DNA of 64,000 nt from Agarivorans litoreus (GTDB taxonomy: Bacteria; Pseudomonadota; Gammaproteobacteria; Enterobacterales; Celerinatantimonadaceae): assembly GCF_019649015.1 (NCBI RefSeq), contig NZ_BLPI01000001.1, positions 1,587,001-1,651,000 on the forward strand, in the 5' to 3' direction. The translations under genes and the position numbers were made by a program. The notes below the pieces were generated by a model that had not been told where the DNA came from, did no database searches, and saw only the letters and a list, made by a program, of their open reading frames with translations. Below, piece after piece: positions 54,729-64,000 of this stretch; position 1 is the first letter of the stretch, and each line of letters opens with the position of its first letter.

Positions 54729-57700
54729 TTAAGAGCTAGGCTTTAGCCAATCATTAGCGCCTTTTTGGCTGTTGAGCAGCTGCTGGCAGAGTTTTTTCAA
54801 ACGTAATGGACGCAGTGGTTTACTTAAGTAGGCAAAGCCTTGAGCGCGTACGCGGTCGATTAGATCAGTTTGCCTATCAGCGCTAATAACAATGCCATGA
54901 CAAGAGAGTTGCCCTTGATGAATTAAGCGCTGCAACGCTTCTAATCCGGTTTTGTCATAGTCGAGATGGTAGTCACTCAAAATCAGTTCTGGCACCCAAC
55001 CACCCTCTATAACTTCTGCAGCGGTATCGGCATCTTCACAGCAAATCACTTCGTAGCCCCAACGGCTTAACAGGCTTTCCATGCCTGAAAGAATGTCGGG
55101 CTCATTATCAATACAAAGCACTTTAGCACCTTGGGTGGTGCTAATGGGCGCACCTTCCAGTTGCTTAGTTTTATATATGTTTGTTGCTTCAACCACAGGA
55201 ACAGTAACGTAAAATACCGAACCTTTGCCAAGTACCGACTCAACACCAATGGGAATTTCCAGTAGTTCGGCAAAACCTTGGGCAATCGCTAAACCTAAAC
55301 CTAAGCCTTCTTCTCTAGCCCGACCAGACATTTGTAGCTGTTGAAACTCTTCAAAAATTTGCTGCTGCTTACTTTGCTCAATACCAGGACCATTATCCCA
55401 TACCTCTATACGTAAGCTATTACCTTTGCGACGCGCCCCCAGTAGAACCTTACCTTTAGGGTTGTAACGCAATGCATTGGTAAGAAAGTTCTGCAAAATA
55501 CGGCGTAATAATTTGCTATCGCTGCTTACGGTAAGCTTGCTGGTATGTAACTTAAGCTCTACACCTTGTTGCTGGGCTAAGGGGATAAATTCGGCATGAA
55601 TATGGTCAAGCAAGTGGCCTATTTCAAATTGCTCTTTACTCACCACCACGCGGCCAGACTCAAGGCGTGAAATATCCAGCAAATCACTAATAATTTCCTC
55701 GGCAGAATATAGTGACTTATCGATGCTTGCAGCCAAAAACTTGGTGTCTTTTTCTAAATCGGCTTCTAGCAAAGAGCCGGTGAATAGCTTAGCGGCATTT
55801 AACGGCTGCATTAGATCGTGGCTTACCGCCGCTAAAAAGCGGGTTTTAGATTGATTTGCTTGCTCAGCAGCATGGGTAGCATGCACTAACTGTTGGTTAA
55901 TTGATGATAGCTGTTGAGTACGCTGAGCAACGCGCGCCTCAAGAATTTCGTTAGCTTGTTTAAGCATGTCTTCTGCTTGGCGAAAGGTAGTAATGTCACT
56001 AAAGGTCATTACATAGCCACCATTGGGCATCGGGTTGCCTTGCACTTGAATAACCCGACCATCACGTCTGATCCGCGAAGATGTGTGGCTATTGCCACGA
56101 CGTAAATGCTCCACTCTACGCTCTACGTGTTCTTCAATATCACCCGGACCACACAAACCATTAATCGCATTGTGGCGAATAAGATCTTCAATCGGTCGAC
56201 CTACCGCAATCATGCCATTGGGAAAATCAAAAAGCTCGGTATAACGGCGGTTCCACGACACCAATTTTAACTCTTTATCGACAATAGCGATGCCCTGATC
56301 AATATGCTCAATAGCGCCTTGTAACAGGTGTTTATTGAATTGCAGAAGCTCCGAGGCTTCTTCGGCAATCGAAGCAAACTCTTCAAGTTGAACTTGCTTA
56401 CCTTGCAGGGCAGACCCCAGTACTAAACGCGCCGACGATGACCCAAATACTCCACCTAACATGCGTTCCGTTTCGGCAATCAGCTCCACTGGTGCTTGTT
56501 GATTAGGGCTAAGGTCCAGATCTCGAGAGCTCGCATATTTACCAAATGCCTCGCTTATGCGTTGAGTCCCCAAAAAGCGCGATGCCAACATGTGAAGCTC
56601 TTCTACACTCACCTTTGATTGGTATAGAGCGCCGGCATCATCACTTTTACCGGTTTGACCAACAAAGTTACTGGCTTGCAACCATTCAGAAACGGCTGGG
56701 CTAGATAACTTAGAAACCAATAAATACGCCAACAAGTTACCCAATAAACTAAGCACAATGCCCCAATTTTCATTGGAGATCAGCGGACGACCAGCAAATT
56801 GCGGCGCAGTAAGCCTGTCGGCAATCCATTGATTGAAAATTAACAAGTTAAGGCTATCGGTCATATTGAATAGATTGAGTAGCCATAAGCTCATACCCAC
56901 TAACAAACCAGCATAAACACCAGTTCGATTGCCTTCTCGCCAATACAAACCAAAGATAAGCGGAATCGCTAATTGGGCAATTGCTGCAAAAGATAGGAAA
57001 CCAATATCGGCAAGGTTTGTTAGCTCACCCAACATCAAGAAGGTGCCCCAAGCTAGCAACAAAATCACCAAAATAGTGGTGCGACGAACATTAAGCAGTA
57101 GTTCGCTAAATTGAGCAAAATTACGACGGCTCAAGCCACCTTGTTTTAGCAGCAGCGGTAACACTAGATCGTTGCTCACCATAATGGCTAAAGCAATGGT
57201 CGACACCACCACCATGCCACTGGCAGCAGAGGTTCCGCCTAAAAATGCTACCATGCCTAACCAATCATGCCCTGCCGCAAGCGGTAAACTAATCACATAG
57301 TTATCGGCAGGCGTATTTGCTGGCAATAAAACATCACCCGCAAAGGCGATGGGTAATACAAAAATAGCCAGCAACAGCAAATAGGCAGGAAATAGCCAAC
57401 GCGCGGTTTTTAAATCATTAACTTGGTTGTTTTCTACCACGGTTACATGAAATTGGCGGGGTAAACAAATAACTGCCGACATTGCTAACAGTGTGGCAAT
57501 TACCAAATCGGTCACATCGGCAACACTAATTTCTTGCCATTTAAAGCTAAACGACTCACTTACCGCTTGCTGAGCGCTAAGCGGTAAATCCCACAGTATC
57601 GATACCGCTAGCAAACCCACACAAACAAAAGCCACCAGCTTAACCAGCGACTCAAAAGCAATCGCTACAATCACCCCACGGTGATGCTCGGTGGCATCAA

Positions 57701-58250
57701 TATGGCGAGTGCCAAATAACATGGTGAATATCGCCAAGGCGATACTCACAAACAAAGCGATTTGCGAGCTACTGCCCTTGCCCACGGCTTCACGCATTGC
57801 ATCGCCGCCAAACAAGTCTAAACCCATCACAATGGCGCGTAATTGCAGTGCGATATACGGCAATACACCAATGATACAAATAAGCGAAATAACTACCGCT
57901 AAGGTTTGTGACTTGCCATAACGTGCTGCGATAAAGTCGGCAATGGTTGTGATGTGTTCGCGTTTAGCGATTAACACCACTCTAGCGAGTAGTTTCCAAC
58001 CAAACAGAAATAGCAATACCGGACCAAGGTAAATGGGAATAAAAGATAAGAAGTTCTCGCTGGCTTGACCCACCGTGCCGTAGAAGGTCCAAGAGGTACA
58101 ATAAACAGCGATAGAGAAACTATAAAAAGCCGGTTGCCAGCGCAAACGGGCACTGGCATTTTGATCGGTAAAATAGGCGATCACAAATAGCAGCCCTAGG
58201 TAGGCCAACGACAGCGGAATAACTAACCAACCTTCACTTACTATTTGCAT
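54729..58250 (-). CDS. crbS: Hybrid sensor kinase with SLC5 transporter domain, CrbS type
   Basis: A 1173-aa protein. The N-terminal ~500 residues are a 12-13-helix sodium:solute symporter-like domain (AFYSFSIAVYCTSWTFYGTV, FIAARYGKSQTLAVV). A PAS region follows near 645 (IDQGIAIVDKELKLVSWNRR), then HisKA (FLAAVSHDLMQPLNAAKLFT, His near 795), HATPase (FLTNALRYNPKGKVLLGARR, WDNGPGI) and a C-terminal receiver (KVLCIDNEPDILSGMES, DYHLDYDKTG). This architecture is that of CrbS, which senses a carbon signal, phosphorylates CrbR and induces acs. It is divergent from the DUF294–exonuclease pair. Confidence 0.93.
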   Translation of the reverse strand: MQIVSEGWLVIPLSLAYLGLLFVIAYFTDQNASARLRWQPAFYSFSIAVYCTSWTFYGTVGQASENFLSFIPIYLGPVLLFLFGWKLLARVVLIAKREHITTIADFIAARYGKSQTLAVVISLICIIGVLPYIALQLRAIVMGLDLFGGDAMREAVGKGSSSQIALFVSIALAIFTMLFGTRHIDATEHHRGVIVAIAFESLVKLVAFVCVGLLAVSILWDLPLSAQQAVSESFSFKWQEISVADVTDLVIATLLAMSAVICLPRQFHVTVVENNQVNDLKTARWLFPAYLLLLAIFVLPIAFAGDVLLPANTPADNYVISLPLAAGHDWLGMVAFLGGTSAASGMVVVSTIALAIMVSNDLVLPLLLKQGGLSRRNFAQFSELLLNVRRTTILVILLLAWGTFLMLGELTNLADIGFLSFAAIAQLAIPLIFGLYWREGNRTGVYAGLLVGMSLWLLNLFNMTDSLNLLIFNQWIADRLTAPQFAGRPLISNENWGIVLSLLGNLLAYLLVSKLSSPAVSEWLQASNFVGQTGKSDDAGALYQSKVSVEELHMLASRFLGTQRISEAFGKYASSRDLDLSPNQQAPVELIAETERMLGGVFGSSSARLVLGSALQGKQVQLEEFASIAEEASELLQFNKHLLQGAIEHIDQGIAIVDKELKLVSWNRRYTELFDFPNGMIAVGRPIEDLIRHNAINGLCGPGDIEEHVERRVEHLRRGNSHTSSRIRRDGRVIQVQGNPMPNGGYVMTFSDITTFRQAEDMLKQANEILEARVAQRTQQLSSINQQLVHATHAAEQANQSKTRFLAAVSHDLMQPLNAAKLFTGSLLEADLEKDTKFLAASIDKSLYSAEEIISDLLDISRLESGRVVVSKEQFEIGHLLDHIHAEFIPLAQQQGVELKLHTSKLTVSSDSKLLRRILQNFLTNALRYNPKGKVLLGARRKGNSLRIEVWDNGPGIEQSKQQQIFEEFQQLQMSGRAREEGLGLGLAIAQGFAELLEIPIGVESVLGKGSVFYVTVPVVEATNIYKTKQLEGAPISTTQGAKVLCIDNEPDILSGMESLLSRWGYEVICCEDADTAAEVIEGGWVPELILSDYHLDYDKTGLEALQRLIHQGQLSCHGIVISADRQTDLIDRVRAQGFAYLSKPLRPLRLKKLCQQLLNSQKGANDWLKPSS

Positions 58251-58518
58251 TTACAATCAATTCCCTTGAAACAGTTCATACCCAGCGCGATGAAGTATTT
58301 ACGCTAGCAAAAAAGATCGGTGATAACTGTGATTAATACAAAGGCTTACCAAACTATTGCAGAAAAACTGTAGTCATGGACTTAACAAAAACCATTATTT
58401 GTTGCTGCTAAAACCCGCCTCAAAGCGCGTTTAGACTAAAGTCGTCTAGGTTGGCAAGGTAAAAAAGACCATGCTAAATACCGAAAAATACCTGTGTTAA
58501 ACACGACTAGGTGAGGCA

Positions 58519-60318
58519 ATGAGTACCGACTTTAATTTTCAGCACCCGCCCTTTGATCAGCTTGAGCCCAAGCAGCGTGAACTGGTGTCTAGCAATCTAG
58601 ACATTCACTACTTTCAAAGTCAGCAAAAAATAGTTACAGCGGGCGCACAAGCCTCCAGTTTGTTCATTATTATTAAAGGCCAAGTTGAAGAGCGCGCCGA
58701 CAATAATGATGAGGTATTTGCCCACTACACGCTAGAAGACTGGTTTGATGTACGCTCGCAATTTGGCGGCTATGCCAAGCATGACTACATCGCCTTAGAA
58801 GAAACCTTATGTTACGCCCTGCCTAGCCAAATCTTCCGCCGTTTAGTGAGTGAAAACAGCGATTTTGGCGACTATTTTCAGCGCGACTTAGCCACCCGTC
58901 ACCAACTGGTAGAGTCTCGCGAAGGCAATAAGAACTTGGCAGAATTCATCCTCACCACCATTGATGAACGCAACGTACAACCCGCAGTGGTCATTGAAGG
59001 AGAGACCTCGCTGCAGCAAGCCACCCTAATTATGCGCGAGCAAAAGCTGGAGTCATTACTGGTTAATCACGATGGCTGCTTTGGCATGCTAACAGGTACC
59101 GATTTACTCCATGCTGCGGTACTGGTTCAGCAATCCCTCGATACTCCGGTTTGCCAGCTAGCCAACTTCAACTTAATCAGTGTGAATAAAGGCGATTTTT
59201 TGTTTAACGCCATGCTGTTAATGACGCGCAACAGCATCGAGCGGGTGGTGGTAAAAGACCAGCAAAAGATCATTGGCATACTGGAGATGGCGCATCTGCT
59301 TAGCTTGTTCTCGACCCACTCCCATGTATTGGCTTTACGCATTGCTCGGGCCTCTAGTATTGAAGAACTCAGCGAAGCTGCTCACACCCTCAATAAACTG
59401 GTAGAAAACCTCTGTAATAACGGCATTCGCACCTTATTTATTATGAAGTTGCTAGCCACCATGAATGAGCAAATCATTAGCCGGGTGTTTGAACTGAGCA
59501 TCCCTCACCAACATCACAATCATATATGTTTAATGGTGATGGGCAGTGAAGGCCGCGGCGAGCAAATCGTTAAAACCGACCAAGATAACGGCTTAGTCAT
59601 CGAAGATGGTTACGATTGGCCAGAGCGACAACAGCAGCTAAATCAGTTTAGCGAATACCTGCTCGAGTTAGGTTATCCGCCTTGCCCCGGCAACATTATG
59701 GTTAACAACCCAGAATGGGTGCAGCAACAAAGCCAATGGAGTAAAACCATTGCCAATTGGATAGAAACCGGCCACGGCGATGCCATGATGAACCTCGCCA
59801 TAGTATTAGATGCCCACGCCATTGCGGGCAATAAAAGCCTACTGCGCAGATTACGCAAAGATCTGATGGCACAAATGGCCAACCGCAGCGTTACCTTGGC
59901 ATTTTTTGCCCAGCCAGCCTTAAAGTTTCATACCCCACTCACCCTGTTTGGCAATATTAAATCCAAACAAGCAGGCTTAGACATTAAGAAAGGGGGGATT
60001 TTTCCTATTGTGCATGGGGTGCGCGCCCTAGCCCTAGAACATGCAATTAGCGCGACCAATACCCTAGAGCGCATAGAACAACTCGCCTCATTAAAAGTGA
60101 TAGACGAAGACAGTGCTGCTAACCTTAAAGAAGCTCTATTGCTGTTTTTTAAACTGCGCATTCAACAGCTATTCCCGGCTGAAGAGGGCCAAGACTATCA
60201 CGTGCTTAAGCTAGACAAGCTTAATCACAGTCAGCGAGATTTATTACGCCATGGCTTACACGTAGTGAAAAAGTTTAAGCAGCTATTAGCGCTACACTTC
60301 AATATTCGCGATTACTAG
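58519..60318 (+). CDS. cNMP-binding / CBS-pair / DUF294 nucleotidyltransferase-like protein (backbone copy)
   Basis: A 599-aa protein. A cNMP-binding-like domain spans ~15-135, a CBS pair ~150-270 (GETSLQQATLIMREQKLESL; VNKGDFLFNAMLLMTRNSIE), the DUF294 domain ~300-440 with MGSEGRGEQIVKTDQDNG, and DUF294_C to the end. It keeps the canonical GSEGRGEQ..TDQDN motif, unlike the island copy. It is followed by an exonuclease gene after 8 bp and is divergent from crbS. It is linked by neighbourhood to acetate/SLC5 signalling; its molecular activity is unknown. Confidence 0.92.
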   Translation: MSTDFNFQHPPFDQLEPKQRELVSSNLDIHYFQSQQKIVTAGAQASSLFIIIKGQVEERADNNDEVFAHYTLEDWFDVRSQFGGYAKHDYIALEETLCYALPSQIFRRLVSENSDFGDYFQRDLATRHQLVESREGNKNLAEFILTTIDERNVQPAVVIEGETSLQQATLIMREQKLESLLVNHDGCFGMLTGTDLLHAAVLVQQSLDTPVCQLANFNLISVNKGDFLFNAMLLMTRNSIERVVVKDQQKIIGILEMAHLLSLFSTHSHVLALRIARASSIEELSEAAHTLNKLVENLCNNGIRTLFIMKLLATMNEQIISRVFELSIPHQHHNHICLMVMGSEGRGEQIVKTDQDNGLVIEDGYDWPERQQQLNQFSEYLLELGYPPCPGNIMVNNPEWVQQQSQWSKTIANWIETGHGDAMMNLAIVLDAHAIAGNKSLLRRLRKDLMAQMANRSVTLAFFAQPALKFHTPLTLFGNIKSKQAGLDIKKGGIFPIVHGVRALALEHAISATNTLERIEQLASLKVIDEDSAANLKEALLLFFKLRIQQLFPAEEGQDYHVLKLDKLNHSQRDLLRHGLHVVKKFKQLLALHFNIRDY

Positions 60319-60326
60319 GCGGCTAG

Positions 60327-60959
60327 ATGTTGCAGCGTTTGCTTTATCAACGAAAATATAAAGACAGCGAGTTCGCCACGTTGTTTGCGCCTTATCGCGG
60401 TAATGAATACGTAGCATTAGATCTAGAAACCACCAGCTTAGACACCAAACTGGCCGACATTGTCTCAATGGGTGCGGTCATCATCAGTGAAAATCGTATT
60501 TTGGCCAGCCAGTGTTTTGATATAAAAATTCGCGCTACCGATAAACTTGCTGGCGACTCAATCAAAGTACATCGCCTTCGCCACAGTGATTTAGCCCAAG
60601 CCTGCAGCATTGAAGAGGCGTTGCCGAAACTGCTGCAGTTTATTGGTGCTCGGCCAATCGTGGGTTACAACATTGGCTACGACCAACGAATTTTAAATCG
60701 GCACTGCAAACAACGTTATGGCTTTAAGCTGGTAAACCCGCTAGTTGATGTAGGCCGTATGTTTGCTGACAAAGTTCATGTAGACCACGTAGGCATTAGT
60801 CCCAATCAAGATCTTGTACATATTTGCCAAAGCTTAGGCATTCCCCTATCGGGTCGTCACCAAGCCATTGATGATGCCATCACCGCCGCCATGATTTACC
60901 TGCGTTTACAACTGGGCCCAAGGCCAACCAGCGCAATTCCTCAAGCTATAAGTGCTTAA
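60327..60959 (+). CDS. DEDDh-type 3'-5' exonuclease (backbone copy)
   Basis: A 210-aa protein: YVALDLETTSLDTKLADIVS (Exo I D/E), VGYNIGYDQRILNRHC (Exo II Asp) and GRHQAIDDAITAAMIY (Exo III His, Asp). All catalytic residues of the DnaQ-like DEDDh class are present. It is paired with the DUF294 gene just upstream, as in the island. It may degrade nucleic-acid or nucleotide signals; the pair's function is not known. Confidence 0.92.
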   Translation: MLQRLLYQRKYKDSEFATLFAPYRGNEYVALDLETTSLDTKLADIVSMGAVIISENRILASQCFDIKIRATDKLAGDSIKVHRLRHSDLAQACSIEEALPKLLQFIGARPIVGYNIGYDQRILNRHCKQRYGFKLVNPLVDVGRMFADKVHVDHVGISPNQDLVHICQSLGIPLSGRHQAIDDAITAAMIYLRLQLGPRPTSAIPQAISA

Positions 60960-61118
60960 TATTATTGATGAAGATAACGCTAATGTGAATCGAGTTTCAT
61001 CATTAATCTGGCCAATTGGCGCTTAATCACAGCCCCAGAGTTTACCTCCCAAATCTTCTAGAACCAGCAAATGTTTAAGGCTACATTAGGCGCAGTTTTC
61101 TCCCAATTGGAAGGTCTA

Positions 61119-61931
61119 ATGAAAAAGCTTAGCTTGTTAATGCTGCTCTCTAGCGCTCTGTCTTACTCGGCCATTGCTGAGCCCGTAAACCAAGATACCT
61201 TGGCCCAAACCGGTGCGCTAAACAGCAGTAAAACGCCGCTATTTGGCGCCGAAGTTTACAGCAACGACAAAGTGCTATACGGCAAATTTGTGGTTCGCAT
61301 GAAGTTAGTATCCGAGCCCGGTGTAGTTTCGTCGTTTTTCACTTACGATAATGAATCTTGGCAAGGCAATGGCATTCCGTGGAGCGAAATAGACTTTGAA
61401 GCCATTGGTAAAACGCCTCATCAGCTACAAACCAACCTCATCACTGGCCAAGCCAATAAGCGCAAACACAGCGAAAAGAAACACAAAGTTCCACAGCTAG
61501 AAGAGTTTGTTGAATACGCCATTACCTGGACACCAAACGAGATTATTTGGGATGTAGATGGCGAAACAATCCGTCACGACACCGCCGAAAATTCAAAGCA
61601 AGTTATCGCCATGCGCGACATTCCACAAAGCTACCGCATGAACATTTGGATTTCGGAAGCCATTGGCTGGGTAGGTCGCTTTAAAGCCAGTAGCTTGCCA
61701 CTTCACCAAGTTATAGATTGGATTGAGTATCACGAATACCAAGATAACGGAGAGTTTGCCTTAACTTGGCGTGACGATTTTGACAACTTTGACCAAAAGC
61801 GCTGGGGCAAGGGCGATTGGGGCTTTGAATCAAACTTAGTCACCTTCTCACCGAACAATGCCAACATTGTTAACGGTAAGCTAGTACTTAGCCTAAGCGA
61901 AGAAGGCATGAAGCTTAACTACAGCGAATAA
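61119..61931 (+). CDS. Secreted GH16 lichenase-like glucanase, circularly permuted
   Basis: 270 aa with signal peptide KKLSLLMLLSSALSYSAIAE. The mature protein opens with FGAEVYSNDKVLYGKFVVRM and has catalytic PWSEIDFEAIG (Glu90 nucleophile, Asp92, Glu94 acid/base). It ends with the part that begins normal GH16 enzymes: TWRDDFDNFDQKRWGKGDWG and VNGKLVLSLSEEG. Order and motifs match the naturally permuted Fibrobacter succinogenes 1,3-1,4-beta-glucanase. It should hydrolyse mixed-linkage beta-glucan or laminarin-type glucan. ATG 61119 follows GGAAGG. Isolated between the exonuclease gene and acs, so possibly inserted into an ancestral cluster. Confidence 0.9.
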   Translation: MKKLSLLMLLSSALSYSAIAEPVNQDTLAQTGALNSSKTPLFGAEVYSNDKVLYGKFVVRMKLVSEPGVVSSFFTYDNESWQGNGIPWSEIDFEAIGKTPHQLQTNLITGQANKRKHSEKKHKVPQLEEFVEYAITWTPNEIIWDVDGETIRHDTAENSKQVIAMRDIPQSYRMNIWISEAIGWVGRFKASSLPLHQVIDWIEYHEYQDNGEFALTWRDDFDNFDQKRWGKGDWGFESNLVTFSPNNANIVNGKLVLSLSEEGMKLNYSE

Positions 61932-62291
61932 GTTCATGTGCAATCCCAGCAGCGTTGTTGGGGTTGCAGCTATCTTCATTGGCGCGTTTTTCGTTCAGAT
62001 TCACCAACCTAATAAGCGCTAAGCCAGCTGACAAAATGTAGTATCAACAAATCACTGACTACCCAGCCTTGCTACAGTTCACAAATTAATCCAACACAGG
62101 CCGTGAGCCGCCTCTCAGTTTCAACTCGCAACATAAAAAATCACTTTGATTAATAAAGCATTTTACTATTCTTCACAAATAATTAACCAAAAGTCTAATT
62201 GTCGACAACCGGTGTCGGTGCGAGTCTAGATTCATATCCGAGACGTCAATGACGATATCCCGCCTCACATCGAGGAAGCAAGGAGAGGAAG
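61932..62291. promoter_or_regulatory. 360-bp acs upstream region
   Basis: It contains a hairpin GCAATCCCA..TGGGGTTGC (61938-61966) after the GH16 gene, without a T-run, and probably the acs promoter and regulator sites. I could not locate a certain CrbR box. A GGAGAGGAAG ribosome site precedes acs. Confidence 0.5.
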
Positions 62292-64000
62292 ATGAGTGAA
62301 CAAAAGCTGTACCCCGTTAAAGCAAACATTGCAGACAACTGCTTACTAAACGATCAGCAATATCTAGATATGTATCAAGAATCTATCACCCAGCCTGATC
62401 AGTTTTGGGGGAAGCACGGTAGCGAGTTACTCGATTGGATCCAGCCTTTTACAAAAGTAAAAAACACCTCATACGACCCTGGTCATGTAAGCATCAAATG
62501 GTTTGAAGATGGCCTGCTAAACGTAAGCGCCAACTGTATTGACCGCCATCTACAAGAGCGTGGTGAAGAGGTAGCGATTATTTGGGAAGGCGACAACCCA
62601 GAAGAAGACAGCAAACTCACTTACAACGAACTGTACCAACAAGTTTGTAAGTTCTCTAACGCGCTTAAACAGCAAGGCGTTAAAAAAGGTGAAGTAGTGT
62701 GTTTGTATATGCCTATGGTGCCAGAAGCGGCTGTGGCCATGTTGGCTTGTACCCGTATTGGCGCGGTGCACTCGATTGTATTTGGCGGCTTCTCTCCAGA
62801 AGCACTAGCCGGTCGCATTATTGATTCAAATTCTAAATACGTGATTACTGCCGACGAAGGTGTTCGCGGCGGGCGTGGCGTACCACTTAAAGCCAACGTA
62901 GACCAAGCCTTAGAAAACCCAGACTGTGAGTTTGTTAAAAGTGTTGTGGTACTAAAACGTACCGGCGGTGAAGTAAACTGGAATGCCAACCGCGATGTAT
63001 GGTGGCACGACATTACCGAAAACCAAGCTGCCGATTGTCCACCAGAACCAATGAATGCCGAAGACCCGCTGTTCATCCTGTATACCTCTGGCTCAACTGG
63101 CAAACCTAAAGGTGTATTGCATACCACTGGCGGCTATCTCTTATACGCCACCATGACTTTTAAATACGTATTTGACTATCACCCAGGCGATATTTACTGG
63201 TGTACCGCCGATGTGGGTTGGATTACTGGCCACAGTTACTTGGTATACGGCCCATTAGCCAATGGCGCAACCACCATTTTGTTTGAAGGTGTGCCCAACT
63301 ACCCCACTTCTGCGCGCATGAGCGAAGTATGTGACAAACACCAAGTGACCATTTTATACACTGCTCCAACTGCTATTCGCGCCTTAATGGCGCAAGGTGA
63401 TGCCGCCGTGCAAGGCACCAATCGCAGCAGTCTGCGGATTATGGGCTCGGTAGGTGAACCGATTAACCCGGAAGCGTGGGAATGGTATTACCGCACCATA
63501 GGTGACGAGCGTTGCCCAATTGTCGACACTTGGTGGCAAACCGAAACCGGCGGTATTCTAATTACTCCACTACCAGGAGCAACCGCACTTAAACCTGGCT
63601 CGGCAACTCGTCCCTTCTTTGGCGTGCAGCCAGCCTTAGTAGATAACGAAGGTAATGAGCTAGAAGGCGCTGCCGAAGGTAATCTTATTATTAAAGACAG
63701 CTGGCCAGGACAAATGCGCACTGTTTATGGTGATCATGAGCGTTTTGAGCAAACCTACTTTTCAACCTTTCCTGGAACCTACACCACCGGAGACGGTGCA
63801 CGCCGCGATGAAGATGGCTACTTCTGGATTACTGGTCGCGTAGATGACGTACTAAATGTAAGTGGCCACCGCATGGGTACAGCCGAAATTGAAAGTGCAC
63901 TGGTTGCCCACCCTAAAATTTCAGAGGCTGCCGTGGTAGGTGTTCCTCATGAAATTAAAGGCCAAGGCATATATGCTTACATCACCCTTAATGCCGGTGA
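62292..64000 (+). CDS. acs: Acetyl-CoA synthetase, 3' end cut by window edge
   Basis: About 569 codons are seen of a usual ~650. AMP-forming ligase motifs: [20 protein letters not shown] (P-loop A3), [11 protein letters not shown] (A5), [20 protein letters not shown] (A7) and [18 protein letters not shown] (A8). N-terminal features of Acs ([20 protein letters not shown]) are present. It activates acetate with ATP and CoA. ATG 62292 follows GGAGAGGAAG. As the expected target of CrbS/CrbR it is in a fitting neighbourhood. Confidence 0.97.
   Translation, partial: MSEQKLYPVKANIADNCLLNDQQYLDMYQESITQPDQFWGKHGSELLDWIQPFTKVKNTSYDPGHVSIKWFEDGLLNVSANCIDRHLQERGEEVAIIWEGDNPEEDSKLTYNELYQQVCKFSNALKQQGVKKGEVVCLYMPMVPEAAVAMLACTRIGAVHSIVFGGFSPEALAGRIIDSNSKYVITADEGVRGGRGVPLKANVDQALENPDCEFVKSVVVLKRTGGEVNWNANRDVWWHDITENQAADCPPEPMNAEDPLFILYTSGSTGKPKGVLHTTGGYLLYATMTFKYVFDYHPGDIYWCTADVGWITGHSYLVYGPLANGATTILFEGVPNYPTSARMSEVCDKHQVTILYTAPTAIRALMAQGDAAVQGTNRSSLRIMGSVGEPINPEAWEWYYRTIGDERCPIVDTWWQTETGGILITPLPGATALKPGSATRPFFGVQPALVDNEGNELEGAAEGNLIIKDSWPGQMRTVYGDHERFEQTYFSTFPGTYTTGDGARRDEDGYFWITGRVDDVLNVSGHRMGTAEIESALVAHPKISEAAVVGVPHEIKGQGIYAYITLNAG

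Overview
The window looks like a marine, polysaccharide-degrading gammaproteobacterium of the Alteromonadales (Agarivorans-like). This rests on the groESL–fxsA–cutA–dsbD block, the CrbS/CrbR–acs acetate module, KdgM/KdgR-type uronate metabolism and a secreted GH16 glucanase. The species is inferred, not proven. I saw no rRNA, tRNA or CRISPR array.

Layout. (1) 1–20.9 kb is an accessory, defence-rich region. It holds a partial type I restriction subunit (HsdR) and an orphan CRISPR-type ring nuclease/CARF protein. Next is a ~9.6 kb block bounded by two ~138 bp direct repeats (3821–3959 and 13477–13613). The block carries a 1949-aa DUF4011/SF1 helicase/Vsr-like nuclease (HheA-like) and three unrecognised genes. 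It is followed by a small Cys-rich protein, a ParB-like protein, two overlapping tyrosine recombinases (the first lacking an obvious catalytic Tyr), a serine recombinase and an AlpA-type regulator.

(2) 20880–42225 is a ~21.3 kb integrative island flanked by ~54 bp direct repeats; the right copy overlaps the groL stop codon. A P4-type integrase sits at the right end. The cargo is a complete uronate-polysaccharide utilisation locus: three predicted lyases (PL15-like, beta-helix, PL38/alginate-lyase-like), the KdgM porin, two nearly identical SLC5 sodium symporters and the route from unsaturated uronates to pyruvate and GAP (KdgF, RpiB-type DhuI, KduD, KdgK, Eda). It also has UxaC, the regulator KdgR and a DUF294/exonuclease pair. 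At least five KdgR-like operators, one inside a 49-bp palindrome, tie the island together.

(3) 42.2–64 kb is chromosomal backbone: groL/groS with a sigma-32-type promoter, a small protein, fxsA, cutA, dsbD, a 262-bp MITE with TA target duplication, a chemoreceptor, a LysR regulator, a CWC/DUF5522-like protein and a LysE exporter. The acetate-switch module follows: the CrbR response regulator, the CrbS symporter-kinase, a second DUF294/exonuclease pair and partial acs, with a circularly permuted GH16 lichenase-like gene in between.

How it works together: extracellular and periplasmic lyases cut a uronate polymer (alginate or glucuronan-like), KdgM and the SLC5 transporters import oligomers or monomers, and the KdgF–DhuI–KduD–KdgK–Eda path feeds central metabolism under KdgR. 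The best candidates for undescribed biology are the repeat-bounded defence block beside the recombinase pair, the orphan ring nuclease beside hsdR, and the twice-used DUF294–exonuclease module.
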